Of a stretch of DNA of 43,916 nt, positions 1 to 7,649 are shown piece by piece (the first letter of the stretch is position 1; each line of letters opens with the position of its first letter). The notes under the pieces are model-generated. The model made no database searches, was not told where the DNA came from, and worked only from the letters and a program-made list of their open reading frames with translations. Source of the stretch: Hymenobacter rubripertinctus (GTDB lineage Bacteria; Bacteroidota; Bacteroidia; Cytophagales; Hymenobacteraceae); NCBI RefSeq assembly GCF_003583925.1, contig NZ_QYCN01000004.1, positions 186,835 through 230,750 on the forward strand. The letters are read 5' to 3'. Made by a program: the position numbers and the translations under genes.

Positions 1-1
1 G

Positions 2-196
2 GGGCCGGGGCCGGAAGCCAACCTCAAGCAGTGGCCCGGCAGCCTGCGCGCCATGCAGCGGCGCTACGCCAAAGCCCGGGTGGTGGTGCCCGCCCACGGC
101 CTCAGCGGCGACCTGAGGCTCCTCACCCACACCCAGGATTTGCTGCGCAAGGAGGCCCGCCGGCAACCTCAGACGGCGCTGAGCGGCCAACCGTAG
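2..196 (+). CDS. Subclass B1 metallo-beta-lactamase, C-terminal fragment (runs off the window start)
   Basis: Frame 2 is open from the window edge to a TAG stop and encodes the last 64 residues of a protein. The pattern (A-N-L-K-x-W-P near residue 6, then a basic helix, then V-V-V-P-A-H-G at residues 27-33, then L-L-T-H-T) matches the C-terminal end of subclass B1 metallo-beta-lactamases. His32 of the fragment corresponds to the zinc-2 histidine of that family. These enzymes hydrolyse beta-lactams in the periplasm with two zinc ions. The catalytic HxHxD motif and the signal peptide lie outside the window, so activity cannot be judged. A related MBL-fold hydrolase with another substrate is possible, but the P-A-N-L-K-x-W-P context favours B1. 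Confidence 0.8.
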   Translation, partial: GPGPEANLKQWPGSLRAMQRRYAKARVVVPAHGLSGDLRLLTHTQDLLRKEARRQPQTALSGQP

Positions 197-212
197 TTCC
201 CGTTTCTGCCAG

Positions 213-241
213 CGGGGTTGCGGGGTTGCGGGGTTGCGGGG
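213..241. repeat. Short tandem repeat, 8-bp unit CGGGGTTG x3.6
   Basis: Three perfect copies of CGGGGTTG at 213-236 are followed by a partial copy (CGGGG). They lie in the 218-bp gap between the beta-lactamase stop and the convergent STAS-like gene. Nothing else recognisable is in this gap. Confidence 0.8.
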
Positions 242-414
242 CACTGGGCTAGACCCGAACCTTGTTTCCGGCGGTATTTTCTCCGTCCGCCACCAGAGGC
301 GGGCACGCTCAAACTTCCGCACTCCCACGCCATGCCTGGTTCCAAAGCCCACCGGCCGCCGAACTGGTTGTTGGCGTCGTTTTCAACGAGCCGCAATAGG
401 GCGGGCGGCCCTGG

Positions 415-912
415 TTACTGCGCCCGATTCGTCCGGCTCCACCGCAGCCGCTGGCCCCGCAGCATGGTCGGACCGTGCCAGTGGCGCGACCAGTCCGGCT
501 CACTGGTGGGCAGTTCGGCATCGGTAACCCAGTCGAGGGCAGCGGGCAATTCCGAGAAATACTGGATTTCGTAGGGCAGCACCTGGGTGGCCGAAGCCCA
601 GAGCAGGCCTTCTATCACGCGCATATTGTAACTGTCGGCGGGCAGCAGCAGGGCCAGGCGCCGGATGCCCGAATCACGCAGGCGCGGAATCCAGGAGGCC
701 TTTATCCACTGCTCTACTTCCGGGCTCATGGGGGGCATTCCCCGCAGATTCAGCAGCAGTTGCCGCGCCGCATATCGTTTAATTATCCTCGGTAAATACG
801 CCAGCACCGGAACCAGCTGAGTGCTGCTTTCTATTTCGCGCCGCCAGACGCGCAGTAATTTCAGGGGCCGATGATAGGATGTGATAAGGCGGGGCAGCGG
901 GAATGAGCTCAT
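415..912 (-). CDS. STAS/SpoIIAA-like domain protein (hypothetical)
   Basis: 165 residues with no signal peptide or membrane segment. The middle has the alternating beta-alpha pattern of Hymenobacter-type STAS/SpoIIAA-like proteins: a W-R-R start strand near residue 23, a hydrophobic strand L-L-L-N-L-R near residues 52-57, a helix with W-I-P-R-L, a strand I-R-R-L-A-L-L-L-P near 84-92, and a final helix E-L-P-A-A-L-D-W-V. Such proteins are small cytosolic folds of unknown role, often numerous in this genus. No phosphorylatable Ser of the anti-sigma-antagonist type can be assigned. The ATG at 912 is the only good start, and a 15-bp tandem repeat lies directly upstream of it. Function unknown. 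Confidence 0.7.
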   Translation of the reverse strand: MSSFPLPRLITSYHRPLKLLRVWRREIESSTQLVPVLAYLPRIIKRYAARQLLLNLRGMPPMSPEVEQWIKASWIPRLRDSGIRRLALLLPADSYNMRVIEGLLWASATQVLPYEIQYFSELPAALDWVTDAELPTSEPDWSRHWHGPTMLRGQRLRWSRTNRAQ

Positions 913-915
913 GGG

Positions 916-945
916 GCAGGTGGCACGCGGGCAGGTGGCACGCGG
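916..945. repeat. 15-bp perfect tandem duplication just upstream of a start codon
   Basis: GCAGGTGGCACGCGG occurs twice head to tail (916-930 and 931-945). The array begins 4 nt upstream of the minus-strand ATG at 912, in the ribosome-binding region. The rest of the gap up to 1226 holds no gene or structure that I can recognise. Confidence 0.85.
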
Positions 946-1226
946 GCCGGTTCAACAGCCTGCTTCCGGCAAGAAGAAAGAATAATAAATTGACTGCTAA
1001 CAAGATACAATCGCAGTCAATTAAACTGTCTCCACTACCCAACGACGGGTACCGCCTACCGCATTTGCTGCCTTCTCCACAGTTGGTACTCTTTCAATAC
1101 GAAAGCTTTGGCGGTTACCGTTTGCCCCCAGCTACCAAATCAGCGGTTTTTACGGCGAACCAACCGCATTAAAAGGCAAAGCGCGGGGTTTGCCCTGCCA
1201 AGCCAGGTACCTGCCGGGTTGCCCCG

Positions 1227-2447
1227 CTACTTGCGTACTTTCTTCAGGTAGGCTTTGGCCTCGTTGAAGGCGTCGGACTTACGCTCGGCCTTGTCCTGCA
1301 CTTCCCCGTAATAGCGGGCGGCGGTGGCCACGTCCTTGTTTTTATCGGCAATACGGGCCAGGTTGAGCACGGAATACAGGTAGAAGCCCTGCTTGGTGTC
1401 GCCGGTACTCTCCGAAAACACCACGCAGCGCTGGTAGTATTCCCGGGCTTTGTCGAGGTCCTTGTATTGATTCTGCATCAGACTACCCAGAAAGAAGGTC
1501 GCGTACCGGCCACTGATGGCCTCATAGCTCGGCAGCCCCCGGTTGATCTTATCCAGAATGTCCCGACTCGCCCGCTCACACTCCGCCGACTCGCCGGCCT
1601 GGTAGCTCATCAGGGCATAAAATCGCTGCAAATAGCCATTGTCGGGATACTTGCGGGTCATGGCCTGGGCCAGCGGAAAGGCTTCTACGGGGTTGTTCTC
1701 CTCGTTGTAGAGAATTTTCATCAGGAACACTTTGGCTTCCGGGGCCGTGTAGAAGCCATTGGCCGCCACGTTGCGCAACTGATTCAGCCCCAGTTTTTTA
1801 TTGCCTTTCGGGAAGAAAATAAGCACAGGTCTGAGCAGCGGGTAGTTGTCGGAAATCCAGGGCGCGTAGTAGTTGATGAGGGCCTGGCCGAACAAAAATT
1901 CCGGACTCAGCCCGTTGGCTTCCTGGCTCTTGTTGAGGTAGCGCAGGGCATTTTTGCTGGCGAAGGTGGCCTTGCTCCAGTTGTGGCGCTCGGCATTGAG
2001 CCGGGCCGAGAAGCCGTACGCGGCCGACAGGAAGAAGCTGGCCTCGTAGTTCTGATTATCGGCCTTATAAAGCCGTTCGCCTTTGGTAATTGCCGTGTCC
2101 ATGTAGGCCAGAAACACCTTGTCGTACTGCTCGCTGGTGATGTTGCTGGGCATTATTTTCCACCACGTAGTCAGGCCCAGCAGAAAGTAGGGCATGGGGT
2201 GGTTGGGGTAGCGGCGGCGCAGGCTGCGAAACTGTCGCTCGGCCTTGTCGTGCTTGAAGTTGTAGATGTTATACACCGCCCCTTCCAGCTCCGTCTGAAT
2301 GTCCTTGTCGAGCAGCAGCCAGCCGGAAATATCCACGGCGGCCGGTGCTACATCCACGTTGGAGAGTTGAATTTGGGTAGTATCGGGCTGTTGGGCCTGC
2401 GCTCCAAGGGAGAACAGCATCAGAAAGCCGAGCAGAAAAAAGCGCAT
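1227..2447 (-). CDS. Secreted tetratricopeptide-repeat protein
   Basis: 406 residues from the ATG at 2447. This start puts a clear signal peptide (M-R-F-F then a Leu/Phe-rich core ending A-Q-A-Q) at the N-terminus. An earlier in-frame ATG at 2519 would bury it, so the later start is preferred. The rest is helical with several TPR-like pairs, for example F-R-S-L-R-R-R-Y-P-N-H-P-M-P-Y near residues 70-85, A-M-T-R-K-Y-P-D-N near 260, and A-R-E-Y-Y-Q-R-C near 340. TPRs bind proteins, and this one probably works in the periplasm. No enzymatic motif is seen. It stands alone as a single-gene unit. Partner unknown. Confidence 0.85.
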   Translation of the reverse strand: MRFFLLGFLMLFSLGAQAQQPDTTQIQLSNVDVAPAAVDISGWLLLDKDIQTELEGAVYNIYNFKHDKAERQFRSLRRRYPNHPMPYFLLGLTTWWKIMPSNITSEQYDKVFLAYMDTAITKGERLYKADNQNYEASFFLSAAYGFSARLNAERHNWSKATFASKNALRYLNKSQEANGLSPEFLFGQALINYYAPWISDNYPLLRPVLIFFPKGNKKLGLNQLRNVAANGFYTAPEAKVFLMKILYNEENNPVEAFPLAQAMTRKYPDNGYLQRFYALMSYQAGESAECERASRDILDKINRGLPSYEAISGRYATFFLGSLMQNQYKDLDKAREYYQRCVVFSESTGDTKQGFYLYSVLNLARIADKNKDVATAARYYGEVQDKAERKSDAFNEAKAYLKKVRK

Positions 2448-2517
2448 AGAGTACAACTTGTAACCCCCTAAGTAAGAACAAAAGGGCGGGAAAGAGCCCT
2501 TGCATACGTAGCGCAAC

Positions 2518-2548
2518 AAAAAAAAGAGGCTGAAGCTCCCACAGCCTC
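2518..2548 (-). terminator. Rho-independent terminator of the 2650-3051 gene
   Basis: Read on the minus strand: GAGGCTG, a 9-nt loop, CAGCCTC, then a run of eight T. It lies about 100 bp downstream of the stop at 2650 and before the promoter region of nothing else on that strand except the TPR gene. Confidence 0.8.
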
Positions 2549-2649
2549 AACCTCTTTTGCGTTTACCGACCACCAAAAGCAGCCGGGAAACGGCCAGCGG
2601 CTAAAATTCCCACCCAAAGCCGCTGGATGTCTGTTTCGGGCTACGCGCC

Positions 2650-3051
2650 TTAGCGGGCCGCACCGGGCTGGCGGCGAAGCCAGCGGTACCCATTGTACTG
2701 CCCGGGAGTAAGCACCCGCGCCAGTTCTTCTTCGTAGTTTTTTTCGGCCCGCAACGCGGCCGGGCTGGGCAGCAGCCGCCCCGGCTCAGCGGCGGCCACC
2801 AGGCCCGGGCGCTCATTGGTTTCGCCGAGGCTGGCCAGCTGGGCCAGATAGGTGCGGGTACTACGCGCCACCTCTTTGTGCTGCCGGCGCGAAAGGTTCA
2901 GGGACCGGGCCAGGTAACGGGCCAGGCGGGTACTGCGAACCGCCACCGATTCGGGGCTGACGGCGGCGGGTTGGGCCTGCGAAACCTGCGCGCCTACGAG
3001 CAGCAGCACGAACAGCGTCAGGGCCAGCAAGTAAGGATAAAGCGTTTTCAT
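2650..3051 (-). CDS. Small secreted hypothetical protein
   Basis: 133 residues from the ATG at 3051, which gives a signal peptide (M-K-T-L, hydrophobic Leu/Val core, cleavage near S-Q-A-Q). The ATG at 3078 adds only nine residues ahead of this. The mature part is basic and helical: S-T-R-L-A-R-Y-L-A-R-S-L-N-L-S-R-R-Q near residue 40, a Pro-rich turn, then L-T-P-G-Q-Y-N-G-Y near the end. The L-S-x-x-Q...L-T-P-x-Q-Y arrangement recalls small periplasmic helical proteins of the Spy/CpxP sort seen in Bacteroidota, but this likeness is weak and is my inference. It diverges from the AraC-type regulator gene on the other strand. Confidence 0.75.
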   Translation of the reverse strand: MKTLYPYLLALTLFVLLLVGAQVSQAQPAAVSPESVAVRSTRLARYLARSLNLSRRQHKEVARSTRTYLAQLASLGETNERPGLVAAAEPGRLLPSPAALRAEKNYEEELARVLTPGQYNGYRWLRRQPGAAR

Positions 3052-3191
3052 CTGAGCGAAGGAGTTACAGTGAGTCAAAGGTCCGCATCAGGTACGCGGA
3101 TTGCTACTGCTTGGTTCGCCTTTTTTGGTGCCCGATTGACCAAATGTATTAACTTCACGTTCCCACTCCGCCATTGAGGCACCATTGCGCC

Positions 3192-4064
3192 GTGAAATTA
3201 CAGTTCGAACCCATCCACCCCACCGTCGACAGCTCCTTTACGCTGCTCCACTACACCGAAGTCAGCAAGGCCGAGCTGCTCTGGCACTACCACCCTGAGT
3301 ACGAGCTGGTTTATATTCCCCGGGGCCACGGCCGCCGCCATATCGGGCAGCACATTTCCCGCTTCGAGGACGGCGAGCTGGTGCTCATCGGCCCCGACCT
3401 GCCCCACCTGACGTTCAGTTACGGCCAGCCGGTGGGCACGCCCTTCGAGGAGATTGTGGTGCAGCTGCGGGGCGATTTTCTGGGTACCGACTTCTGGGAC
3501 AAGCCCGAGCTGGCCGCCATCCGGCAGCTGCTGGCCCGCTCCCACGAGGGCCTCTCGTTCGGGGGCACAACCCGCACGGCGGTGGGGCCGGCATTGCGCC
3601 AGCTCCTGACGGCCCCGCCCTTTATGCGACTGCTGCTGCTGCTGCAAGTATTGCAGGAGCTGGCCCAATCGCCCGGCACCGATTGCCAGCCCCTGCACGC
3701 GGGCACCGGCGGCCAGGGCCTGAGCGGCAAGGAGCAGCAGCGCCTGAGCCGGGTGTATCAGTTTGTGGAGCAGCACTACCAGCGCGCCAGCCTCTCGGTG
3801 CAGGAGGTGGCCGATGTGGCGTATTTGTCGGTGCCCGCGTTCTGCCGCTACTTCAAGAAGATGACCCGCCACACGCTCACCGATTTCTTGCAGGAATACC
3901 GCGTGGGCCAGGCCTGCCGGTTGCTGCTCGACGACGATCTGGCCGTGACGGAAGTCTGCTACGCCTGCGGCTTCAACAACCTTTCGCACTTCAACAAAAC
4001 CTTCCGCAAGTTCACCGGCCAAAGCCCCACCGAGTACCGCCGCCAGCGTCTGAGCGTGGGGTGA
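3192..4064 (+). CDS. AraC/XylS-family transcriptional regulator
   Basis: 290 residues. N-terminal cupin-like sensor domain (about 1-160) with the motif W-H-Y-H-P-E-Y-E-L near residues 32-40, typical of sugar-sensing AraC proteins. The C-terminal DNA-binding domain with two helix-turn-helix units spans about 190-288: S-V-Q-E-V-A...S-V-P-A-F-C-R-Y-F-K-K, then the second unit ending C-G-F-N-N-L-S-H-F-N-K-T-F-R-K-F-T-G-Q-S-P-T-E-Y-R. That ending is the classic AraC signature. I take the GTG at 3192 (V-K-L-Q-F-E) as the start. The TTG at 3174 adds six unconvincing residues. Its target is unknown. The neighbouring receptor gene on the other side is a pseudogene, so an original partner may be lost. 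Confidence 0.9.
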   Translation: MKLQFEPIHPTVDSSFTLLHYTEVSKAELLWHYHPEYELVYIPRGHGRRHIGQHISRFEDGELVLIGPDLPHLTFSYGQPVGTPFEEIVVQLRGDFLGTDFWDKPELAAIRQLLARSHEGLSFGGTTRTAVGPALRQLLTAPPFMRLLLLLQVLQELAQSPGTDCQPLHAGTGGQGLSGKEQQRLSRVYQFVEQHYQRASLSVQEVADVAYLSVPAFCRYFKKMTRHTLTDFLQEYRVGQACRLLLDDDLAVTEVCYACGFNNLSHFNKTFRKFTGQSPTEYRRQRLSVG

Positions 4065-4167
4065 GAAATGAGAAATGGTACGGGAGCGGGAAAATGATGG
4101 GCTTTCGGGGCTGCCTGACCTAACGGCAGCGGAACAACCACCGGCTCACTGGTATCTGCGAAGCTAC

Positions 4168-4368
4168 ATGCTGGCTTTTCTTTCCTCCCTCTTTCTCGGG
4201 CTGACGCTGCTCGGGCAGCTTGCCACGGCCGCCCCGGAGCCGCCGCTCATCCTGCGGCCCATGAGGCCCGATTTCGGCCCCACCCTGTTTCGGGTGGCGG
4301 TCGTGCGCGACGCGCAGCCCGGGCATCTGCCGGCCGCCAGGTGGGCGCTGCCCAGGGGCTGGGCGTAA
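4168..4368 (+). pseudogene. Truncated secreted-protein ORF fused to receptor remnant
   Basis: An ATG at 4168 opens a typical signal peptide (M-L-A-F-L-S-S-L-F-L-G, A-T-A-A cleavage). After about 55 residues the reading frame runs into the antisense of a TonB-dependent receptor remnant near 4330-4345 and stops. I read this as the 5' end of an unrelated exported-protein gene cut by a rearrangement. It could instead be a chance ORF. I do not recognise the family. Confidence 0.35.
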
Positions 4369-5022
4369 TCGGCCGAAACCGAGCGCACCGACGTTGCGGG
4401 CCGGGGAGTTGTCGCGCAGTTGGTCGGCGGGGCCGGTTTCCTGTAGGTTGCCGTCGAGGGCCTGGGTGGTGTAGTCGTTGCGCCAGTTTTTGCGGTAGGC
4501 CAAGTAGTCGGCGTTCAGGCTCAGGGTGCGGCCGGCGGTATCGAGCTTCGTTTTGTAGTATACGTTCACCGAAGGGCTCAGAAACTGCGCCGCGCCCTCG
4601 GTAGTCACCTGCGAGGCCGCGAGCAGCACGTTGTTGCTGAGACGGGCCAGATTCTGGAGGTCCCGGTCGCGGTTGCTGAACGCGCCTTTGAGCAGAACCC
4701 CGGCCGAGCTGTTTTTGCTCAGCGCGTAGCCGAAGCGCAGCTTAGCAGAGTTGTTCTGAGCATGGCGCACTTCGCGGCCGCTTTCCCGGAGTTCTACTCC
4801 TTCCCCCCACGCCACGAACGGCACTGGTGGTGCTGTACACCTGGTTTTCCTGGCGGTCGAGGCTACCGAACACATTGAGAGCGGCGGTACGGTGGTTGAG
4901 GTTGAGGCCGGCGTTGTAGCGCCCGTACTGTCCGGCCCCGCACCCAGCGTAGCGACGCCGTTGGTGCCCAGCTTGCGGCCCTTGGCCGTGATGATGTTGA
5001 TAATGGCTTCCCCGCCGGGCAT
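4335..5022 (-). pseudogene. TonB-dependent receptor remnant, frameshifted and truncated at both ends
   Basis: The minus strand reads G-G-E-A-I-I-N-I-I-T-A-K-G (plug-domain end) followed by beta-barrel strands, as in outer-membrane TonB-dependent receptors of the outer_membrane_beta-barrel type. The frame is broken near 4935: after T-L-G-A-G the sense continues in another frame as Q-Y-G-R-Y-N-A-G-L-N-L-N. It returns to the first frame near 4800 at V-G-E-G-V-E-L, and breaks again near 4380, where S-A-D-Y-A-Q-P-L-G continues in another frame. Sense ends near 4335. Upstream of 5022 a stop codon precedes the surviving part, so most of the plug and all of the export signal are missing, and the distal barrel is missing too. 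Two breaks lie at G-runs, so sequencing error could explain single shifts but not both truncations. Confidence 0.8.
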
Positions 5023-5033
5023 CTAAAACGCGG

Positions 5034-5067
5034 AAAGCCCCCGCACCAGACCGGCGCGGGGGCTTTT
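5034..5067 (-). terminator. Rho-independent terminator of the TCP10_C-like lipoprotein gene
   Basis: AAAGCCCCCGC at 5034-5044 pairs with GCGGGGGCTTT at 5056-5066 (11 bp, 11-nt loop). It lies 23 nt past the stop of the minus-strand gene at 5090 and just before the receptor remnant. Confidence 0.8.
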
Positions 5068-5089
5068 ATGCTTGAGGAGCAGCCGCTGC

Positions 5090-5734
5090 TTAGCGCTTCA
5101 CCTTCACTTCGCCGTCGTCGGCGTCGCGCTTCACTTTAGTGCCGTTCGGGTACTGCACTTTGGTGTCGCCGTCCTTGTCGATTTTCACCACCTTACCGTT
5201 CGAGTACGTGATTTTCACGTCACCGTCGCGCTGCTTGTCGTACTCCACTACCCGCGGGCCACGGGGGCGGGCCGGGGCGGCCACAACTACCGGCTCGGCT
5301 ACTACCACCGTGGCGGTATAGGGCGTGCCTTCGTAGTACGTCCCACGGTTGGAGGTGTAAGTGTTGTACCGCTCGTCGTCGTTAAGCACCTTTTTCACCG
5401 CGTTGTCGGTTTCGTCGTTCACGGCCCGCAGGGCGGCGTAGCGGCCTACCGTATCGGTGGCGTAGCGGCGGTTGAGCTCACTCAGGCGGCGGCCCCGGTC
5501 GTAGTACGTGCGGCCGATGGTGGATACCACCGTCGTGTCGTTGAGGTCGAGGTCGTTGGCTACGCGGGTTATCACGCGGTCGGCGTCGCTGCGGTAGCTC
5601 ATGTCGTCATTCATCACAACGGCCGTATCGGCCGAGGGTGTGGTGGCCGCCTCCATGGCGGCTTGCTTGTCCTGGGTGCAGGAAACGACGGCCAGACTGG
5701 CGGCGGCGGAGAGCAGAAGAAGAGACTTAGTCAT
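5090..5734 (-). CDS. Lipoprotein with TCP10_C-like repeats
   Basis: 214 residues from the ATG at 5734, chosen because it gives a lipoprotein signal (M-T-K-S, Leu/Ala core, lipobox L-A-V-V-S-C with Cys near residue 20). The next part is charged and probably helical (about 25-120). A Val/Pro-rich stretch follows near 140-160. The C-terminal 50 residues carry short beta repeats: D-V-K-I-T-Y-S-N-G-K-V-V-K-I-D-K-D-G, then D-T-K-V-Q-Y-P-N-G-T-K-V-K-R-D-A-D-D-G. This Y-x-N-G-x-x-K-x...D-G pattern resembles the T-complex-10 C-terminal (TCP10_C) repeat, which forms an elongated single sheet in eukaryotic centriole proteins. The role here is unknown. It would be membrane-anchored, facing the periplasm or the surface. 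Confidence 0.8.
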   Translation of the reverse strand: MTKSLLLLSAAASLAVVSCTQDKQAAMEAATTPSADTAVVMNDDMSYRSDADRVITRVANDLDLNDTTVVSTIGRTYYDRGRRLSELNRRYATDTVGRYAALRAVNDETDNAVKKVLNDDERYNTYTSNRGTYYEGTPYTATVVVAEPVVVAAPARPRGPRVVEYDKQRDGDVKITYSNGKVVKIDKDGDTKVQYPNGTKVKRDADDGEVKVKR

Positions 5735-5944
5735 GGGAAAGAGGCAAATTGAACAGAAATAGCCCGGCCGCATATAGGCCCGCAACTATAATGAAGGCTG
5801 ATACGGCCCCGCTCGCCCCCGGGTTGTACCCGCTGGCCCAGCCTGAACCTGTAAAATTTCCGGCGTTCCGGGCAACGGCCGATGCCCCGCCCGCATCTGC
5901 TGCTCCAACCGCCGTATTCTTCCACCCTTCTACCTGCCTGCGTT

Positions 5945-6604
5945 ATGCGTACCGATTCCTTTCTCCGTGCCGGGGCCGCCGTGACCCTCTTCAGCCTGTT
6001 CACCCTCAGCGCCGGCCACGCCCAGCAACGGCGCAGCGTGGGTAATTTCGACAAACTCAAAGCCAGCGGAGCCTGCGACGTAGTGCTCGTGCAGGGTGCT
6101 ACTACGGAGGTAAAAGTGGTAACCGACGGTGAGTTGGAGCGCTACATTAAAACGGAGGTTCAGAACGGTACGCTCACCATCTACCGCGACAAGGATGCCC
6201 CCTCCAGCTGGTTCGGCACCCACAAGGTAACCGTGTACGTGACCTGCCCGCGCCTGAGTGGCATCGAAACCAGCGGGGCCTGCGACATCAAGAGCACCTC
6301 CACTTTCGAGGCCGACAACTTTACCATTAAAGCCAGCGGTGCTTCCGACGTGACGCTGGGCCTGAACACCCGCTTGCTGACGGTAACGGCCAGCGGGGCC
6401 TCCGATGTGGAGCTGCGCGGCCGCGCCGACCGCCAGCAGGTGCGCCTGAGCGGCAGCAGCGACTACAAGGCCACCAACCTGCAAAGCCAGCAGGCCGATG
6501 TGCAGGCCAGCGGCTCCTCCGACGCCTACGTTTCGGCCGCCCAACTCACGTCCCACGCCTCGGGGGCCAGCGACATCTACAACCGGGGCAGGGCCCAACG
6601 GTAA
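5945..6604 (+). CDS. Secreted GIN-domain (DUF2807) beta-helix protein
   Basis: 219 residues from the ATG at 5945, which starts a signal peptide (M-R-T-D-S-F-L...A-G-H-A-Q). Upstream in-frame starts would hide it. The mature protein is one DUF2807 'head GIN' domain. It opens with R-S-V-G-N-F-D-K-L-K-A-S-G-A-C-D-V-V-L-V-Q-G and then repeats S-G-A/S-S/C-D about seven times (near residues 40, 95, 115, 132, 155, 178, 200). These mark successive turns of a right-handed beta-helix. The family is abundant in Bacteroidota and called a putative adhesin domain. Its function is not settled. No C-terminal T9SS domain is present, so periplasm or outer membrane is likely. Confidence 0.9.
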   Translation: MRTDSFLRAGAAVTLFSLFTLSAGHAQQRRSVGNFDKLKASGACDVVLVQGATTEVKVVTDGELERYIKTEVQNGTLTIYRDKDAPSSWFGTHKVTVYVTCPRLSGIETSGACDIKSTSTFEADNFTIKASGASDVTLGLNTRLLTVTASGASDVELRGRADRQQVRLSGSSDYKATNLQSQQADVQASGSSDAYVSAAQLTSHASGASDIYNRGRAQR

Positions 6605-7014
6605 GCGCGCGGACCCGCAGTAGGCCATTTTGGCAACTCGCAACGGCTGGCAACTACGCCTCCGCCCGCGCCGCCAGGCTACTGCGCAACACCGGCCTTC
6701 CCGGCAAAACTATTTTTTTTACGGTGGCCAGCACCACCGTAACCCGCGCTACCTGGCCCGCCACCCCGGCTTCTCCCTGCCTACCGTTGAAGAAGACATT
6801 GAAGACCCGGGCAGGCCGGTGGAAGGCAACGCCAGCCGCAGCCGGGGCCAGCAGTACCGGCTCACTCGCCACGGATTCAGGCTGCTCAGTAAACTGTAGC
6901 CTTAAGCGGCCGGCAACCCGTAACCCCGGCGCGGAAGTAGCTGCGGGGGCTTCCGGTTTATAAAAACCACTCATTGAGCGCTGAGGCTCCGTAGCGGTGC
7001 CCGGCTCGGCGGCG
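6605..7014. other. Gap without convincing gene
   Basis: About 410 bases. Short ORFs exist on both strands, but none has a good start, recognisable motif or matching codon use. Nothing structural was seen. Confidence 0.5.
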
Positions 7015-7022
7015 TACCTTTG
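7015..7022 (+). promoter_or_regulatory. Bacteroidota -7 element of the rluE-type gene
   Basis: TACCTTTG matches TAnnTTTG. Only six bases separate it from the ATG at 7029, which implies a leaderless or nearly leaderless transcript. No clear -33 element is seen. Confidence 0.55.
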
Positions 7023-7028
7023 CCGGCC

Positions 7029-7649
7029 ATGAGTGAATCCCGCCACTTTCTGCTCCACAAGCCCTTCGGCTACCTCAGCCAGTTCCGCAGCGAAGATGCC
7101 CGGGAGGCCCGCAAAAAGAAGTTTCTGGGTGCGCTTCACGATTTCCCGGCTGGCACCATGGCCATCGGCCGCCTCGACGAACACAGCGAAGGGCTGCTGT
7201 TGCTGACCACCGACGGCCGGGTGAGTGAGCGGATTCGCCGCAAGGATGTGGAGAAGGAATACTACGCCCAGGTCGATGGTCTGATAACCGAGGAAGCCGT
7301 GGCCCAGCTGCAAACCGGCGTCGCTATTGGCGTGGACGGGGGTATCTACCGGACCCTGCCCTGCGCCGCCTTCCGCCTGCCCGCCCCACCCGACTTGCCG
7401 CCCCGCACCCGTAAAATCCGCGACGACCGGCACGGGCCTACCAGCTGGGTGAGCATCACGGTAACGGAGGGCAAAAACCGGCAGGTCCGCAAAATGACGG
7501 CCGCCGTCGGCTTCCCCACGCTGCGCCTGGTGCGGGTGCGTATCGGCACCATCGGGCTGGCCGGGCTGGTCGCCGGTGAGGTGCGCGAAGTAGCGGCCCT
7601 GCTGACGCCCGACGTGGCAGCCGTGGCCCTGGCCACCGAAATCCGATAG
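7029..7649 (+). CDS. rluE: 23S rRNA pseudouridine synthase, RluE-type
   Basis: 206 residues from the ATG at 7029; a TTG nine bases upstream lies inside the promoter element. RsuA/RluB/E/F family enzymes convert uridine to pseudouridine in rRNA. RluE acts on 23S U2457. The catalytic motif G-R-L-D-E-H-S-E-G-L-L-L-L-T has its Asp at residue 50. The family motifs E-K-E-Y-Y-A-Q-V near 75 and E-G-K-N-R-Q-V-R-K-M near 150 are intact. There is no N-terminal S4 domain: the protein begins directly with F-L-L-H-K-P-F-G-Y, as in RluE. Single-gene unit. RluF- or RsuA-type specificity cannot be fully excluded. Confidence 0.88.
   Translation: MSESRHFLLHKPFGYLSQFRSEDAREARKKKFLGALHDFPAGTMAIGRLDEHSEGLLLLTTDGRVSERIRRKDVEKEYYAQVDGLITEEAVAQLQTGVAIGVDGGIYRTLPCAAFRLPAPPDLPPRTRKIRDDRHGPTSWVSITVTEGKNRQVRKMTAAVGFPTLRLVRVRIGTIGLAGLVAGEVREVAALLTPDVAAVALATEIR

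Noticed and set aside
6630..6899. TTG-started ORF of 89 residues after the GIN-domain gene
   Set aside because: Weak start, no motif, and an equally long ORF exists on the other strand; not enough support.
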